The notes below the pieces were generated by a model, which saw only the letters and a program-made list of their open reading frames with translations, made no database searches and had not been told where the DNA came from. Shown piece after piece: positions 23,502-35,516 of a stretch of 64,000 bases of DNA. The first letter of the stretch is position 1; each line of letters opens with the position of its first letter. The position numbers were made by a program, and so were the translations under genes. This DNA is from Selaginella moellendorffii (Eukaryota; Streptophyta; Lycopodiopsida; Selaginellales; Selaginellaceae), in the NCBI RefSeq assembly GCF_000143415.4, contig NW_003314265.1, forward strand, positions 2,508,559 through 2,572,558. Reading direction: 5' to 3'.

Positions 23502-24415
23502 AACTCAACTTTGGACCATCCCCACTCTACTCACAAGAACACAAACTCAACCAGCACACTCGACACAAACTGACACCACTGCCGACATGCACCCCTCTTC
23601 CAAGCACTTGTCGACCTGGCAATCCCAGTGCTCCAACATGTTTCCAGTTCCCGTGCCCACTCCCAATACCAAAGCACATCCTCCAGACTTGCACCAGTGA
23701 CAAACCCATCACTCTATTACCTGGTGTCGGAGAACTCATCGAGGAACAACTCGACAATGCACCACCAATTTTTCGGCAACCCCTCCAATAGAGTCAGCAG
23801 CTCAGCACCAAAACAACAGTCCGAACTTGGTTCAAAGTCAACATGCTCGCCACAAAAACTCTTGCCAATCATGCCATCACTTGATCTGGACTTGAACAAC
23901 TCGACGACATTATCGAAGAAATCATTCCAGACAAACCTGAGTATCCAAAACCTTTCATCAAACCCCATCTCAGCACTGGCCCGTGGAAGACCAGTCTGCA
24001 TACTGTGCCAGCCAACTCCACCCAATACAACTCAATTGAACACAACCCGACTCAGTTCAACCCAACCTGACACAACCAAACCCAACATGCACCACCATCG
24101 ACCTTTGCACTGAAAAGAAAGAACAAGCTCAAGAAACAAGTTGACCAGATCTGTCATTACCTGATTTCTGACAACTTTATGAACAGTCGGACCGCTGAAA
24201 GTCTTCCTAAAGTTTTGACAAAACTACATGACCGACTTGACACAACTACTCCAACAAGTTTGAACTCCCTAACGACATTCAAGAACTCATCTGACAAAAG
24301 ACTCCAAACCTCCTTCCTCGGAGTCACTTTGTTCAATTGACTAATGGCATACTTCTCCATAGGGAAGAATTTCTACAACCCTTAGGACAATTACAGTTGT
24401 TTTATTTTCTATTGT
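23502..24415. other. Decayed repeat flanking family 2, no gene called
   Basis: Contains Ser/Thr/Pro-rich frames on both strands with no recognisable domain. 24160-24415 is the reverse complement of about 6640-6840, so the same repeated sequence borders both sides of the family 2 element in inverted orientation. Confidence 0.4.
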
Positions 24416-25165
24416 TGTAGCGCACATAGTTTTTACCTTTATCCTATGGTGATTTACCATAGGATAACACCATGAAGTGGAACCTAAACCCTCTATGTGC
24501 CATGTGTCATATGCCACATGTCACATGCCATGTGTCCAAAGGACAGTGGTGTGGAACCCGAGTTTTAGGGCCTTGGGCCACTGAATAAATATGATCTGGC
24601 GCAAAAAGACAAAGATCTAGTTGCCCTAAACTATGCTATGCCACCTCTTGAGGTTCCTCACCACCCAACCACCCCCGAGTTACCTCAAAAGCTCATAAAG
24701 GAACGGTGCCAAACTCCCAAGTATGGAGCCAAGGAGCAATGGCACTGGGGCATAAAATGACTCTCAAGCATATAGCCCAAGAAGCAAAGGAACAGGAGCA
24801 CGAAACGACTTGGAATAGTCCTAGTGCATCAAGCATCCCAATGCTAGGACCAGCACGCAAAATAGAGTCAAATGGAGTTTAGTGCTATTTCAGCATACCG
24901 GTGGCCTAACGCAAGGATATGGGTACTCCACCAGCTAACATGGTGTAGAACTTAGGCTTAGACCCAAACCAGACGCAGAACAAAGATAGGCACGCAAGTA
25001 GGAGCTAGACTATGCCTCAGGTTAATTAGCTATGCTTGACCTACCCACTATTCCTACTATACATTTGGAAGCCCCCATATCCCCCCCCCCCTTGAGGAAC
25101 ACATGATTTAGGCTTTCACCCAAAGCCTTTCTTAGTATCCCTTAGTATCAGGAGTTAGTCTCTCT
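24416..25165 (-). repeat. Decayed inverted LTR relic
   Basis: Begins TGTAGCGCAC, the reverse complement of the LTR end described above, and follows it through the TCCTATGGT inverted repeat and the G-run (seen as C-run at 25081-25092). It stops near 25165, about 25 bp before the family 1 end. It is clearly older than the pair at 9969 and 16089: the ACGTGGC block has decayed to ATGTGGC-like words, as expected from CpG loss. Confidence 0.75.
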
Positions 25166-25189
25166 TCGTATATGGTTTTTACCCTTTAT

Positions 25190-25211
25190 GCTCTATTTCG
25201 TTAAAGTGGGA
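25190..25211 (+). repeat. Family 1 terminal inverted repeat, left (copy 1a)
   Basis: GCTCTATTTCGTTAAAGTGG plus GA. Identical at 46732-46753 and inverted at 60394-60415. Confidence 0.8.
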
Positions 25212-25847
25212 TTTATTCAATAAAATGGGACTAGGTACAAATTTTCAAGTATTTGAAAATGACGTGAAATTATATGTTTTTTGTCCAGGGGCTAGACATA
25301 TCTGGGGCATGGTGACTAGCGCGGTGACTTTATGTCCAGACTGAGTCCATCTGGTTGTATAATAAATCTCATTGTCAAGGTGAACAAGCCGAATCTGAAG
25401 CTAAAGAAGAGCGATGGCATGCGCGCACACACTATTTGTTTGTTCATTGAGCGTGTGGTGAGCTTTCCAAGATGAACGTCATTCCTATTAGCCAGACATA
25501 TAACTTAATGGTGAGAACATTTAGATATTATTCAATGTTATCTTTTTCTAACGAATCTAATTGTGAAGGTGTAGCAAGAGGCATTGCTAGTCTGGAGAAG
25601 TCATTTAACTCATTTGACCCTTAGTGTATTTTCATGAAACTAAATAACATTCATATTATTAAGGAATTTCTCTAGTACCTTTTTTTTACGACATAGAGGC
25701 TTGCATTTCTTTCAAAGGTGATTTAGTAAAAGGCCTGAGGGCACATGCCATTCTATTTCTCAGACCAGTATTAAGATATACTAGTGCAAAGGGAAAAAGG
25801 TATTTGGTGATCAAGTAAATGGCATGAGGGCACACGCCATTATAAGC

Positions 25848-26105
25848 CTAAGTGCTAGTGGACACCTCCTTTTTGGTACTCTCAGCGGTACTATCATCCT
25901 TCTCCGGGTCAGTTGTTTTGCTTTGGATTGTTGTCTCTGACGTTACTGGGGCGTTCTCGATAGTTGTTAATGTTGCCGTTTGTTCAGAAAAATGATCACC
26001 TGGAGTATAGTACGGGGAGTTTGGAAGACTTATATATTCTACATCTTCACCTATCTCCTTCTCCGTCTCCTTTTCTACCTCACTTACAGATTTTGTGCTT
26101 GCCAT
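25848..26105 (-). CDS. Small SPYYTP protein, family 1 (copy 1a)
   Basis: 85 residues from Met 26105 (MASTKSVSEVEKETEKEIGE), then YISLPNSPYYTPGDHF, NAPVTSETTI and a charged Thr/Ser/Lys tail. I prefer this Met to one upstream at 26207 because conservation with the family 2 relative (22920-23105) only covers this part. It lies between the terminal repeat and the transposase, on the same strand as the transposase and downstream of it. Acidic and without transmembrane segment; function unknown. Palindromes sit on both sides (25737, 25820, 26230). Confidence 0.6.
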   Translation of the reverse strand: MASTKSVSEVEKETEKEIGEDVEYISLPNSPYYTPGDHFSEQTATLTTIENAPVTSETTIQSKTTDPEKDDSTAESTKKEVSTST

Positions 26106-26312
26106 GAGAACGCTCTTCACCCTAAAATATGGAGTTCGTTGTGTTATAAAAGGAAACCAACACACTCGCTGCAAGGGAATGATGGTACATAAAGCACGTA
26201 AGCCCACAATATGGGTTTATGTGCCATTAATATGGGCCACACGCCATATTATTAGATTTATGCACGTGTGATTGGTAAATGCATATGTCACATCATCTCA
26301 GGCCACATGCCA

Positions 26313-29300
26313 TCACGCCTCCTCTGATTCAGATTCGGATTGTTCACCTTGAAATAAAATACATTAGAAACTTAGTAAAGGAATATTAATGAATCTCACC
26401 TTGAACCCGGGTTATGAATGCTCTTGCTGCATCTCTTGCATGGTCTGGCAAGGTGATGGTGGCACTCTGCTTCCGCATCCAACCATGCACAACATTATCC
26501 ACCGATATGCTCATGCTGGGATCCCTTGGATTCAGCACCCATCTCTTTTCTAGGCAATCCTTCGTATATCCGGAACTTGACTTGAACCACTCCACAGTTA
26601 CATTGAAGGAGTTAGTTTCCGCGTCCTCCTCTGCATCAGTGATGCAACGCCCCACCCATATCATTTGTTTTTTATTACTGGGTCTGACAAGCACGACCAT
26701 TCCTTTGCAGACCTGTACTGGATTGAATGCTGAATCCGGCTTCTTGTTCCTCGGCCCACAATAGTGATCCTCAACATCGTTATCTGTCACTGCATTTCCA
26801 GAGGACATTGTTCCGCTACTATCTGGTGCTCTGGGTTCTGGCCAAAAGGACTCTTCCAATTCTTCATATACAACCGGCCCATTTTGGATAGCAGATATAA
26901 TCTTCTCCCAGTATTCGAGCAAAGGCTTGCACCTCTGAAAATAGGATTCTCCACCAAACACCAACCCCCTCTTCCAGAAGGCAATATGCTGTCTAATCCC
27001 GGCCACTATACTTTCCTGGTCTTTGAGTCCATCCGGGTGCATCGGCCGTGGGGAACCCTGAGGAATCATAGGTTCCCCAGTTATGGGATCTCTCTTGAAG
27101 AGTTCAATGCCGTCCACTGGCAGCCACACTGTGTCCCATTCTCTCATCTTGTACCTCATCACTGGAGCACCGTCACACATGCTGAAATGAAACTGAAGAG
27201 GCTTGGAGTGGCCAATCAGCGTTTTGGATCCGTCCCTGATGTAGCCTCTTACAAACCCCTTAAAGTCTGGAACCTCTGTCAGAAGTGCAGCTTCAACAGT
27301 GCCTTTGATGCAATTTTGGAATTCATCATAGAGTTGTGGGAGGGTGAGGACATTGGATCGCCGGAGGGACTCTGCCAGGTGACTGAACATGGCATCGACG
27401 TCTTCATGAGTGTGCCCAACCATGAGAAAGCCAAGTGTAACCGTTTCAAATATGCCTTTGGCAACAAGCATCGCCAAGTACGCAAAGACGTACATGTTTT
27501 TGTTCTCACTGCCAGCATTGTCTGTTTGGAGCAGAAGATGGGGTGGAAGGCCACATCGGCTGCAAGAACTTCCTTGAGATTCTGCTTTGTTTGGATGAGG
27601 CTGTGCATTCACCGGGCGACCAGCTTCGTCGGAATGGCATGAGGCCTCACGTGATAACCCTACAATCTGACGGCCAACATATTCACTGGGATGGCATGGG
27701 GCCCCACGCGATACTGCAAGCCTTTGCTCCTCCTCCAGCTGAACCCTGTATGGGGTTCGATCGACAAGGGCCTTATGCAAGGGTTGGCCGTTCAGCTCAG
27801 TCTGCGCACTTTGCAGAGACCTTAAGTGTTTTGCTAGGGACGCAATCATCATGTTTGCACCCCCGCCACCCCATAGAGGTACAAAGAAGTTCCCATAGTT
27901 CTGGGCACCATGCCCATGAGCGATTATGCCAAACAGAGACACAGGCAGCTGCATGGATGAAGAGATTGCCTTGGGGGCAGGATTGAGTCGAGGTAAGCAC
28001 GTCTTTTTCTCGTCCATTTTGTCGTGGATGATGCAGAGGTAAGAGTCAGGTCTCTCCATGGAGAGAATCCTGTTATGATAATATGCAGTCCTGCAGCTTC
28101 TCTGCTCGATGTTGTGGTCGAGCCGCCTTCTAACCAACGTCTCTCGCTCTCGAGCGCTGCAAGAATTCTTCGACAAAGCCATTTTGATAGCAGTGCACTC
28201 GTCACACTTTGAAAAGCTGGAGTACTTTCCTATACTCACATCCCTGAACCTGTTGCTCCACAATCTACTAAATCTAGATTGGCTCAGCTTCCTGTAGCCA
28301 TTACTCTGGAGTTCCCGATTCACATCTTCCAATATGGCCCCCCTTGGTATACATGGAAGGGAGAACTCGTTGGGTGTCTCGTGTTCCATCTTCCAAGAGG
28401 CGGGTTTTATGTGGTTGCTGCTCGCTACATGTCTCGACAAACCTCTTGAAGATTGCCTCTCCATATACAACATGACCCCTGGTTTTGTGCGTACCATCGT
28501 TCCCATGGACTGCCTGTTGAACCCTTTGTTCCTCGAACTCAGTTTTGATTCTGTAGAATGTGGTTCGAGGGACTCCATAAATGATTCTCCATGCCTTCAT
28601 GCAGACCAAACCCCTCTGGAAGACCATGCCCCCCACCTGATGTTCTGAAGCATCAATAGATGACCATAATGCCTCATACACAAAATTGCGAGCTGCCTTC
28701 CAGGACAATGTCTTGTATCTTGCTCTCTCCTCTTCAATAGCATCCCAATCAGCATGTTGACAGCACCTCCTCTTGCAACAAGCAACTATCGAGACCATTC
28801 GAACCTCCATTGCCATTTTCTGCCTTTTCGGTTCGTTGCTCAGATCCCTTTGGCTGCGCTTTAGGAAGGTGTACTTTCTTTTCCCATGAAGAGATGTTCT
28901 GTCATCAGTTGTAGTGGTGTTTGATTGTGAATCCTTCACATTCTCAAACATTAAGTGCCTCAATTTCCACCGCACAATGCTTCCAATAGTCAGACTGTTT
29001 TCTTCTGTGTCAACAACCTCTAAAATCGCAACTCCAATATCATCCCAGCCCAATTCTTGATTAGCAACCGCATCTCTTGGATCGACAACTGTGGCTAAGC
29101 CCTCAGCTACCACCTCCCCCTCGGGGTTGTTTAGAAACACCTTTGCCTGAATCCATGTAGCACGGTTCTTAAGATCCACGGAGGGAACATGCGTCGCACT
29201 TGCGCTGTCCCCAACATCTGCTTTCTTCTGAAGACTTTTCAAGGCAACAACAACATTTACCCCGACGACCATCTCTCCTCGTTCAATAGCGACCACATTC

Positions 29301-29455
29301 CCATCGAAGACAGTCTCTACTGATACAACAGCATTGCCTTCCCCAAGCCTTTGACAGTGTATAACAAAGTTCCGATCCATAGACACAAGGGTCCCTTTTG
29401 CAACTCTCTTCCCACCATTCAAAATGTAAACCTTTTCCCCAACCCTGAAGGCCAT
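26313..29455 (-). CDS. DUF7869-type transposase (copy 1a, best preserved)
   Basis: About 1,030 residues in two overlapping frames. N-terminal frame 29455-28301 starts MAFRVGEKVYILNGGKRVAK, preceded by a splice acceptor (CTTTCAG), and resembles plant transposon-associated DUF8039 repeats. The second frame (open 28578-26386) carries FSKCDECTAIK, LCIIHDKMDEKKTCLPRL, FVPLWGGGG, LLLQTDNAGSENKNMYVFAY and VGHTHEDVDAMFSHL. This is the DUF7869 pattern, with D...DN...D residues that fit an RNase-H-fold DDE transposase. The two frames overlap by 278 nt in all three copies and need a +1 shift or a hidden splice to join. A final 52-nt intron (26348-26399) leads to an acidic last exon ending SESESEEA. Two palindromes are read in frame near 27630 and 27695, or may be tiny introns. 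Confidence 0.7.
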
Positions 29456-30772
29456 TCTGAAAGTGCAGAAAAGAAGTTAAGACCATACAAAAAATGATTG
29501 GAGAATGGCCTAAATCATAACATACCAAACAACCTCAATAGCATGAGGCCACATGCCATTATTCAAACATGCTATTGACACCCACGTGAAATTTCGCATT
29601 CACAAAATTGGCATGAGCCCTCATGCCATCTTGATATACACACAGCTGCAGGCATGCCATGACGCTAGCCATGAAATTGCAAGGGCCCAAGATGGCATGT
29701 GGCCTCATGCCATTTCTAAATGTGGTCCTAAGCCATTCCATGGTGAACATACCAGGAAGCACAAGTGCCGAATATCAAGAGGAAGCGGTAGCCACACCAA
29801 AGACAGTGCCGCTCGCAACACCGCAACTACTCGTAGCGCCGCTCGCAACACCGCAACTGCTCGTAGCGCCACTCGCACAAACTGCCACTCGCATAAACTG
29901 CCGCTCGCAATGGCGCTCGCAATGCCGCAACCTCTCGTAGACGCATAAACCACAGCCCATAACGCCGCTTACACAAGCAGCGCTCACTGCGCTCAGCGGA
30001 ACCAAGAACACGGCGCACAAAAATGATAGACCTAGGAATGAGTTCAAGAATTAAAAAATAACACACGCTTGAACGTCACATCAAATCCTCTGACAAACCA
30101 GATCTTATGATTCCTCTGACAAATTTCAAACTGAGTAGCTTCTAGACTTTGCTGTCGGAGGTTGAACTTTGTCACATCATGTCCTTGCCTCGATCCAGCT
30201 GTGCCATGTCAGTGATTCGAACTTTGCCATGCCATGTCAGCGATCCATGCCAAGATTATTCGCCGTGTAAAGGAATAATTATGCTGTGTGTGTACGTCCA
30301 TTTATGGCAATATAAGGCCACACGCCATTCAAAGAATAATGCTCGACATAAGGCCACACGCCATTCAAAGAATAATGCTAGTCGAGCATTTTTTGGTGCA
30401 TTTTTGGGTTCAAAATTGCATGAGCCCACACGCTATAAAGTTTACCTGTACCAAAAATAGAAACAGCTTTATTTACTTGGGAATTTAAGTGGTTGAGGCA
30501 TTTTTAAACTTACAAACACATGCCCTACTTACATTCTTTTGGTTGCTTAAAATTCAAAAATATTATAAACCTTTCTTTTTGCATTTTCAATGTTTTCAAT
30601 TATGGTTTTTGATTTTCGTAGGACCAGCCTAGTAATCTATTTGCATCCCGTCATGTTTATAGCTAGCTTTCGTTTGTCCCCTTCACTAGCCTGAGATACA
30701 TCTGCTCGGCATTTGCCTCTTACAGCATTTGCCCAGAAAGGGCATCTTTCTTCACGCAGCATTTGCCACATG
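29456..30772. promoter_or_regulatory. Family 1 leader and promoter region of the transposase (copy 1a)
   Basis: Non-coding stretch upstream of the transposase. It contains palindromes at about 29540, 29612, 29695, 30310, 30350 and 30415 and a GCTCGCAA/GCTCGTAG-type GC-rich repeat (29805-29990). A splice acceptor just before the transposase Met means that a 5' exon and intron lie here. The same region occurs at 35520-36811 (inverted) and 50998-52535. Confidence 0.5.
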
Positions 30773-30805
30773 TTTAGGGTTTAGGGTTTAGGGTTTAGGG
30801 TTTAG
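30773..30805 (+). repeat. Interstitial telomere-type repeat (copy 1a)
   Basis: Four TTTAGGG units plus TTTAG, in the middle of the element between the two divergent genes. Present at the same place in each copy (35484-35516 inverted, 52536-52568). Confidence 0.9.
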
Positions 30806-31008
30806 CAATTCAGTAACTTGATAAACATGCAAATACAGAACTTGATGCAAAATCCTTTGATATGTCACAATGCTCCTAGGACCATAAACACATTTCAATA
30901 GAGAGGGTCCTTTCATTTCATAACTCCTTACGTAGATCTTGGTGAAACCAGAGTTAGTGAAGTTAGTTTCTTGTGATCCCGCATCTGATTGTGATGTCCC
31001 TTTGCAGT

Positions 31009-31163
31009 TCTCTGGCTCGATCTCGGACTCGATTTCGGATCCGACTTTGGATTCGGTCTCAGACTCGATCTCGGACCCGACCTCGGACTCGACCTCGGAC
31101 TCGGTCTCGGACCCGATTTCAGATCTCGGACTCCGTCTCGAACTCGGTCTCAGAGTCGGTCTT
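31009..31163 (+). repeat. 12-bp tandem repeat GGACTCGAYCTC
   Basis: About a dozen imperfect 12-bp units joining the broken end of copy 1a to the broken end of copy 1b. On the minus strand it reads as a Ser/Glu repeat (SETESEVESEVGSEIES). A looser 12-bp relative (GGACTCCATCTT on the minus strand) is at 44056-44148 in family 2 DNA. Confidence 0.75.
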
Positions 31164-34100
31164 GGAATGGCATGAGACCACACGCCATTGCAAATATAAT
31201 TTGTACCTCCTTTTTTCCTATTGCTTGTCTGTTTGTCCTTCTTCGACGCGCCACCAGTGCGCTTTTCAGTCCTCGTGTCTGAATATTCACAACGATCTAT
31301 AATCAAAATGGCGTGAGGCCTCACGTGACCTTACCTTGTGCAGGTTGTGAGCTCGGCCCAACAGTAGCTGTTAACGCCGTTTCAGCATCTGGGGGTGGCC
31401 ACGCTCCTGCATACAGAGCTTGTGAGATAACATTTAAACTTAAAGTGCGTACTCACCAGGTTCGCAGAGAAGATACTGTTTTTCTTTGGCAACTGTAATT
31501 ATATGCTTCATTGAAGTCACCTCTTCAATAGAGTTTGTCACCGCAACACACGGGACACCCTTGAGTAGTGCGGCTCGAAAGAATAGTCCGCCGCAGTTGT
31601 ACTCGACAACGCATTTGCCCTTGGAGTCGGAAGCAGGTGCTATTGCATTGAAGACCCAGCTGAGCATTTCCCATGCTGCACCTGGAGCTTTCTCTGGATT
31701 CGAAAGCTCCATAGCCGTCTTCAGTTCCTCAGGCATGGGTAAATTGACCTCCCTCAGATCAATTCGATCGGCCTTGTCGAACGAAGCTGGGAAGTCACTC
31801 CAGTCCCACTCTGCTGCAGGACCAATAACAAGGGCGAGTGTGAAGATGCGGACATTCGTCGGTATCTTCTTCTTAGCCATTATCCCATGGATCTCCTGCA
31901 TCTCCTTGCCTTTTTCACCTCATTCAAGGCCTTCCAGAACTTGTGATAGGATTCGGAGTCGTAGATCATATAGTGGACTGAAGATTCCACCTCCGCAAGT
32001 CCCACCATTAAGTCAATGATGGAGCTGACTTCATCTGCATGAGTGATCTCCTCGTTTGTGAAGTCCATCACACAAAAGATGTTCTTGACCTGCTCATCTC
32101 CGCGGGAAACGATGCTCCTCCACCTTTGATCCTCATCCGAATTCACGTATACCCGGTAAGGTTCTCGATAGGCCTCTGTTGCGGGGTCAAGCTGTTTCTA
32201 AAGCCGGCGGTCGACATCCCTCTTAATGAAATTTGGATACTGATCCAACTTCTCAGCTTTACTTTTCGTGGCATCCCACAACAGATCGATGAACTTGGGG
32301 GCCCCCTTCACGTAGTCGTCGATGTCTTCATTTGACAACTCCAGCTCTTCCATCATCTCTTGCGTGGTGTCGATGCTCACCCTCTCCACGGCCACTTGCT
32401 CGAAGATCCAATCCTTCAATAGCGCACGAGCTCTCAGAGTTGTGCACAAGTCCTCGTATGTCACAATATGGCCGGGAGTCATTTTGGTCTTGTTGAAGAC
32501 TACCTCACCACGTAGAAAAGCATTAGCCACTGTCAGAAGGTCGTCGTCGTCTAGAGACCGTGAGAAACGCAAGGCGTTGAGCTTCAAATCATTGGGCTTC
32601 CGGCCGTCCTCCACACCCATTGAGTTTAGCAACTCCCCGTCATGGTACCTCCTCAGCACATCTACCCATTTTTCAAAAACAACTTTTGTCGCGAGTAGAA
32701 TGTTATGGATGCTGAGTGTGTCATTGACCCCCAGTGTTTTCGAGAGAAGACTCGAGAATTCCTGCAATGGAAATGGCGTGAGGCCACATGCTATGCCACA
32801 TGCAACGAGGCTTACCTGCCAGGCGCTAGTTGCTAGTGCACGTCCTTGTCCTGGTTTTTGTGGCTTCTTCAGTTGAACCCAGAGCTTCCGTGTTCGTGCC
32901 AATGTCTCGTGCAGATCCGATTTGTAGCACGTTTCTTGCTTGACATTCTGCGCGTGGGAGATGGATATGATAGATCAGAGGGGCAAGTTGCCTTTTATCA
33001 GGCGGACAACTCTTGTCTTGAAGACTTTCTTCACCTCCTCGCCCACCATAATATCCACAACTATCTCTTGCATCACCAAGCTAGAATGCTACCCGGAGAC
33101 GGCATAGAACCGGATGTTCTGATCGTCCAACACCTTCCTATTGATCAAGTCTGGAAACCTCGTCTCGCCCTTCATTGTTCAGTAGTAGGGGATCACGTCT
33201 GCAATGTCGGGTGTTACTGGACTTGCCAGCATCTTCTGCTTCAGTTTCTCCACCCACTCATCAGATACTAGCCTGTGGTTGTATTTGCTTTGGATGTCGA
33301 TACGGCTCACGTCGATTGTATATACTTTGTTGGAATAGTAACAAGTACTATTATCTGCGACGATTTTTGCTGCCTCTTCTTGCTCTTTCTGCTCTTTGCG
33401 GCTCTTCTTTTTGGTGGGTGTAGTGTTTGAACCCGAGGCAATGGCATCACCGAGTAGCTTCTTTTTTGGAGCTGCAGGAGAGTCGGACGTCGGCTTGAGC
33501 TTGACCACCCTTTTCTGCTTTGGGGTAGTTTCCAGATCGACCCCCTTCCCCTTCGCTTCGCGAACTGGAGGCACTCTCAATGGCTCAATGTTGGAATATA
33601 GTTTTTGAACATCGCTGTAGGTGAGGTCCGTGGATTCCATGTGATCTTCATAGACCCGCAGCGTCTTTGAAATTGTGGGCCTCCTGGACAACCTCTCCCT
33701 AGCTCCCTCTAGGAATTCCTCATAGCCGCTGCCCCCCTCCGGGAAGCCGCTAGGATGTGCAAGGTGGATCTTGAAGGCGGACACTGTCTCTACCACAAGT
33801 GCCAGTCCATATTCTTGCATGGAACTGCATGGAGTGTCTCTCACTTGGATGAGGATCCCCATGCATTCTTTTCTCCCACCATCTGTGTTGTACAGCCTCA
33901 GATCCTCGCCTTCCATCCCGAAAGTCCAACTGGTGAGCTCCTCCCCCTTCTCTGCATCCACATTGACAGTGGCTGGAAGAAGAATGCAATTCCTCGCCTG
34001 TTCAAAAATGCACAACAATTAGAGCTGACAGATGAAAAGCTAGCAGTTGGAAATAACGTGAGGCCACACGCCATTCACCACTGCATCAGATGTCTTGAGG

Positions 34101-34377
34101 CTGCATCCTAAGATGGCGTGAGGCTACACGCCATCTGTAACCGGACTGCACTCGAGAGCCCAATCGGTGCATGCCAATGTTGCTACTGAATGGCATATGG
34201 CCTCATGCCATTTTCTACTTGGCCTAAAAGACTTACCATTTGAAGCCGAATGGAGGCCGTGACAATCGAGGCCGGACTCGCTGGCGAATGTGCATTGTGT
34301 GTGCAGCGGATCGTAGCAGCAAGGCTACTCTGCCACTTACAGTTGGAGAGTGGCGCTGAAATCTCCCGGGACGCCAA
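31164..34377 (-). pseudogene. ParB-like gene of family 1, copy 1b (truncated, interrupted)
   Basis: Same exon structure as the intact gene at 54229-59975 from exon 1 (34377) to exon 5, where the copy ends. Damage relative to the intact copy: CGA to TGA stop at 33179-33181 just after VIPYY, CAG to TAG stop at 32198-32200, and a small frame-changing deletion near 31915. The phosphatase part is absent. Introns with palindromes are retained at 34018-34240, 32762-32815 and 31302-31340. Confidence 0.75.
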
Positions 34378-35483
34378 GTGGGCTGCGTGTGGGTGGCGGA
34401 GTGGGCGGCGGAGTTGGCGGCGAAGTTACAAACTGGGTGTGTCTTGAAGTGGACGCCGATGCACACGAGCGCGATGCGAGCGCGAGTGTGATGCAAGCGC
34501 GAGTGGACGCCGATGCACACGAGAAACCTGTAGAGAAGATAGATGAGCGCGATCGCGAGCGCGAGTGGGAGCGCGATGCGAGCGCGAGTACGATGCAAAA
34601 TGCAAAACCTAACCTCACACGCGCGAAATGTCACGACGGTTGGTAATCCCGCCATGTCATCATTCCTCAGACTTGGGCGCCACCATTAATTTCTGGGTCG
34701 CCACGCGCATGCATGCACGTGAAATCCAAAAGAAATCCGTAACGTCATCATTCCTCGGACTGCATGCACGCGAAATCCAAAAGAAAGATCATGATTGGGA
34801 TATCATTTAATACCCTCGCTATATTTATACTATGCATGATTGGATATTCCAAAGCATCTTGTATTTCCAAAAATGCCAGATGTTCAGCTAAATAAAGAAT
34901 GGTATACAATGTAATTTTGTGCTCATGCAATTTTGATCCCAAAAAATGCACCAAAAAATGCTCGGCGTCATCTAGCGTTATCTCTTGAATGGCATGGGGC
35001 CGCATGCCATTTTCAGGGGCACATAGGAGTATATTCCTAGAATATTCTAATATGTGCAAGATTTTTTTGAGTTTTCTGGAGATCCAACCGTTAGATCGGA
35101 ACTAGATTTTACAGAATGGTATACAATGTCTTTCTTGATGACCCTGCAAAGAAGCATCTCGATCGGACACCACATGAGACCACACGAGCCTTACAATGTT
35201 TCAGGGGCATTTGCCATAGATCCGACCGTTATTTTTCTCCAAGATTTTATAGTTTGGTGTGCATTGACCTTTCCATCGACACTGCAAAGGGACATCACAA
35301 TCAGATGCGGGTTCACAAGAAACTAACTTCACTAACTCTGGTTTCACCAAGATCTACGTAAAGAGTTATGAAATGAAAGGACCCTTTTTATTGAAATGTG
35401 TTTATGGTCCTAGGGGCATTATGACATATCAAAGGATTTTGCATCAAGTTCTGTATTTGCATGTTTATCAAGCTACTGAATTG

Positions 35484-35516
35484 CTAAACCCTAAACCCTA
35501 AACCCTAAACCCTAAA
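35484..35516 (-). repeat. Interstitial telomere-type repeat (copy 1b)
   Basis: CCCTAAA units, the inverted counterpart of 30773-30805. Confidence 0.9.

Larger units (their letters stand above)
25190..31008. mobile_element. Family 1 element, left half (copy 1a)
   Basis: Starts with the 22-bp terminal repeat and follows the complete copy at 46732 with a constant offset of 21,542 bp and almost no differences as far as the transposase start. It includes the SPYYTP ORF, transposase, palindromes and telomere-type tract. It breaks off at about 31008 in the central region, where a 12-bp tandem repeat begins. It inserted at the end of an LTR relic. 25226-25625 (plus) may hold a small inward-facing gene (MGLGTNFQVFENDVKLYVFC and a later exon VARGIASLEKSFNSFDP), but stops make this weak. 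Confidence 0.8.

Noticed and set aside
25226-25625. Small plus-strand gene next to the left terminal repeat
   Set aside because: One 39-codon frame and a possible later exon exist, but intervening stops and lack of any relative outside the near-identical copy leave it unsupported as a feature.
26764-27986. Plus-strand ORFs of 292 and 147 codons opposite the transposase
   Set aside because: They mirror the conserved minus-strand transposase frame, contain no recognisable domain, and recur only because the element recurs.
30773-30805. True chromosome end
   Set aside because: Only four units, internal to a transposon and flanked by continuing homologous sequence in every copy.
34350-34646. Alternating Arg/Ser/His or Ala/Asp frames in the GC-rich CACTCGCG repeat
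   Set aside because: A tandem repeat is open in several frames on both strands; no evidence for translation.
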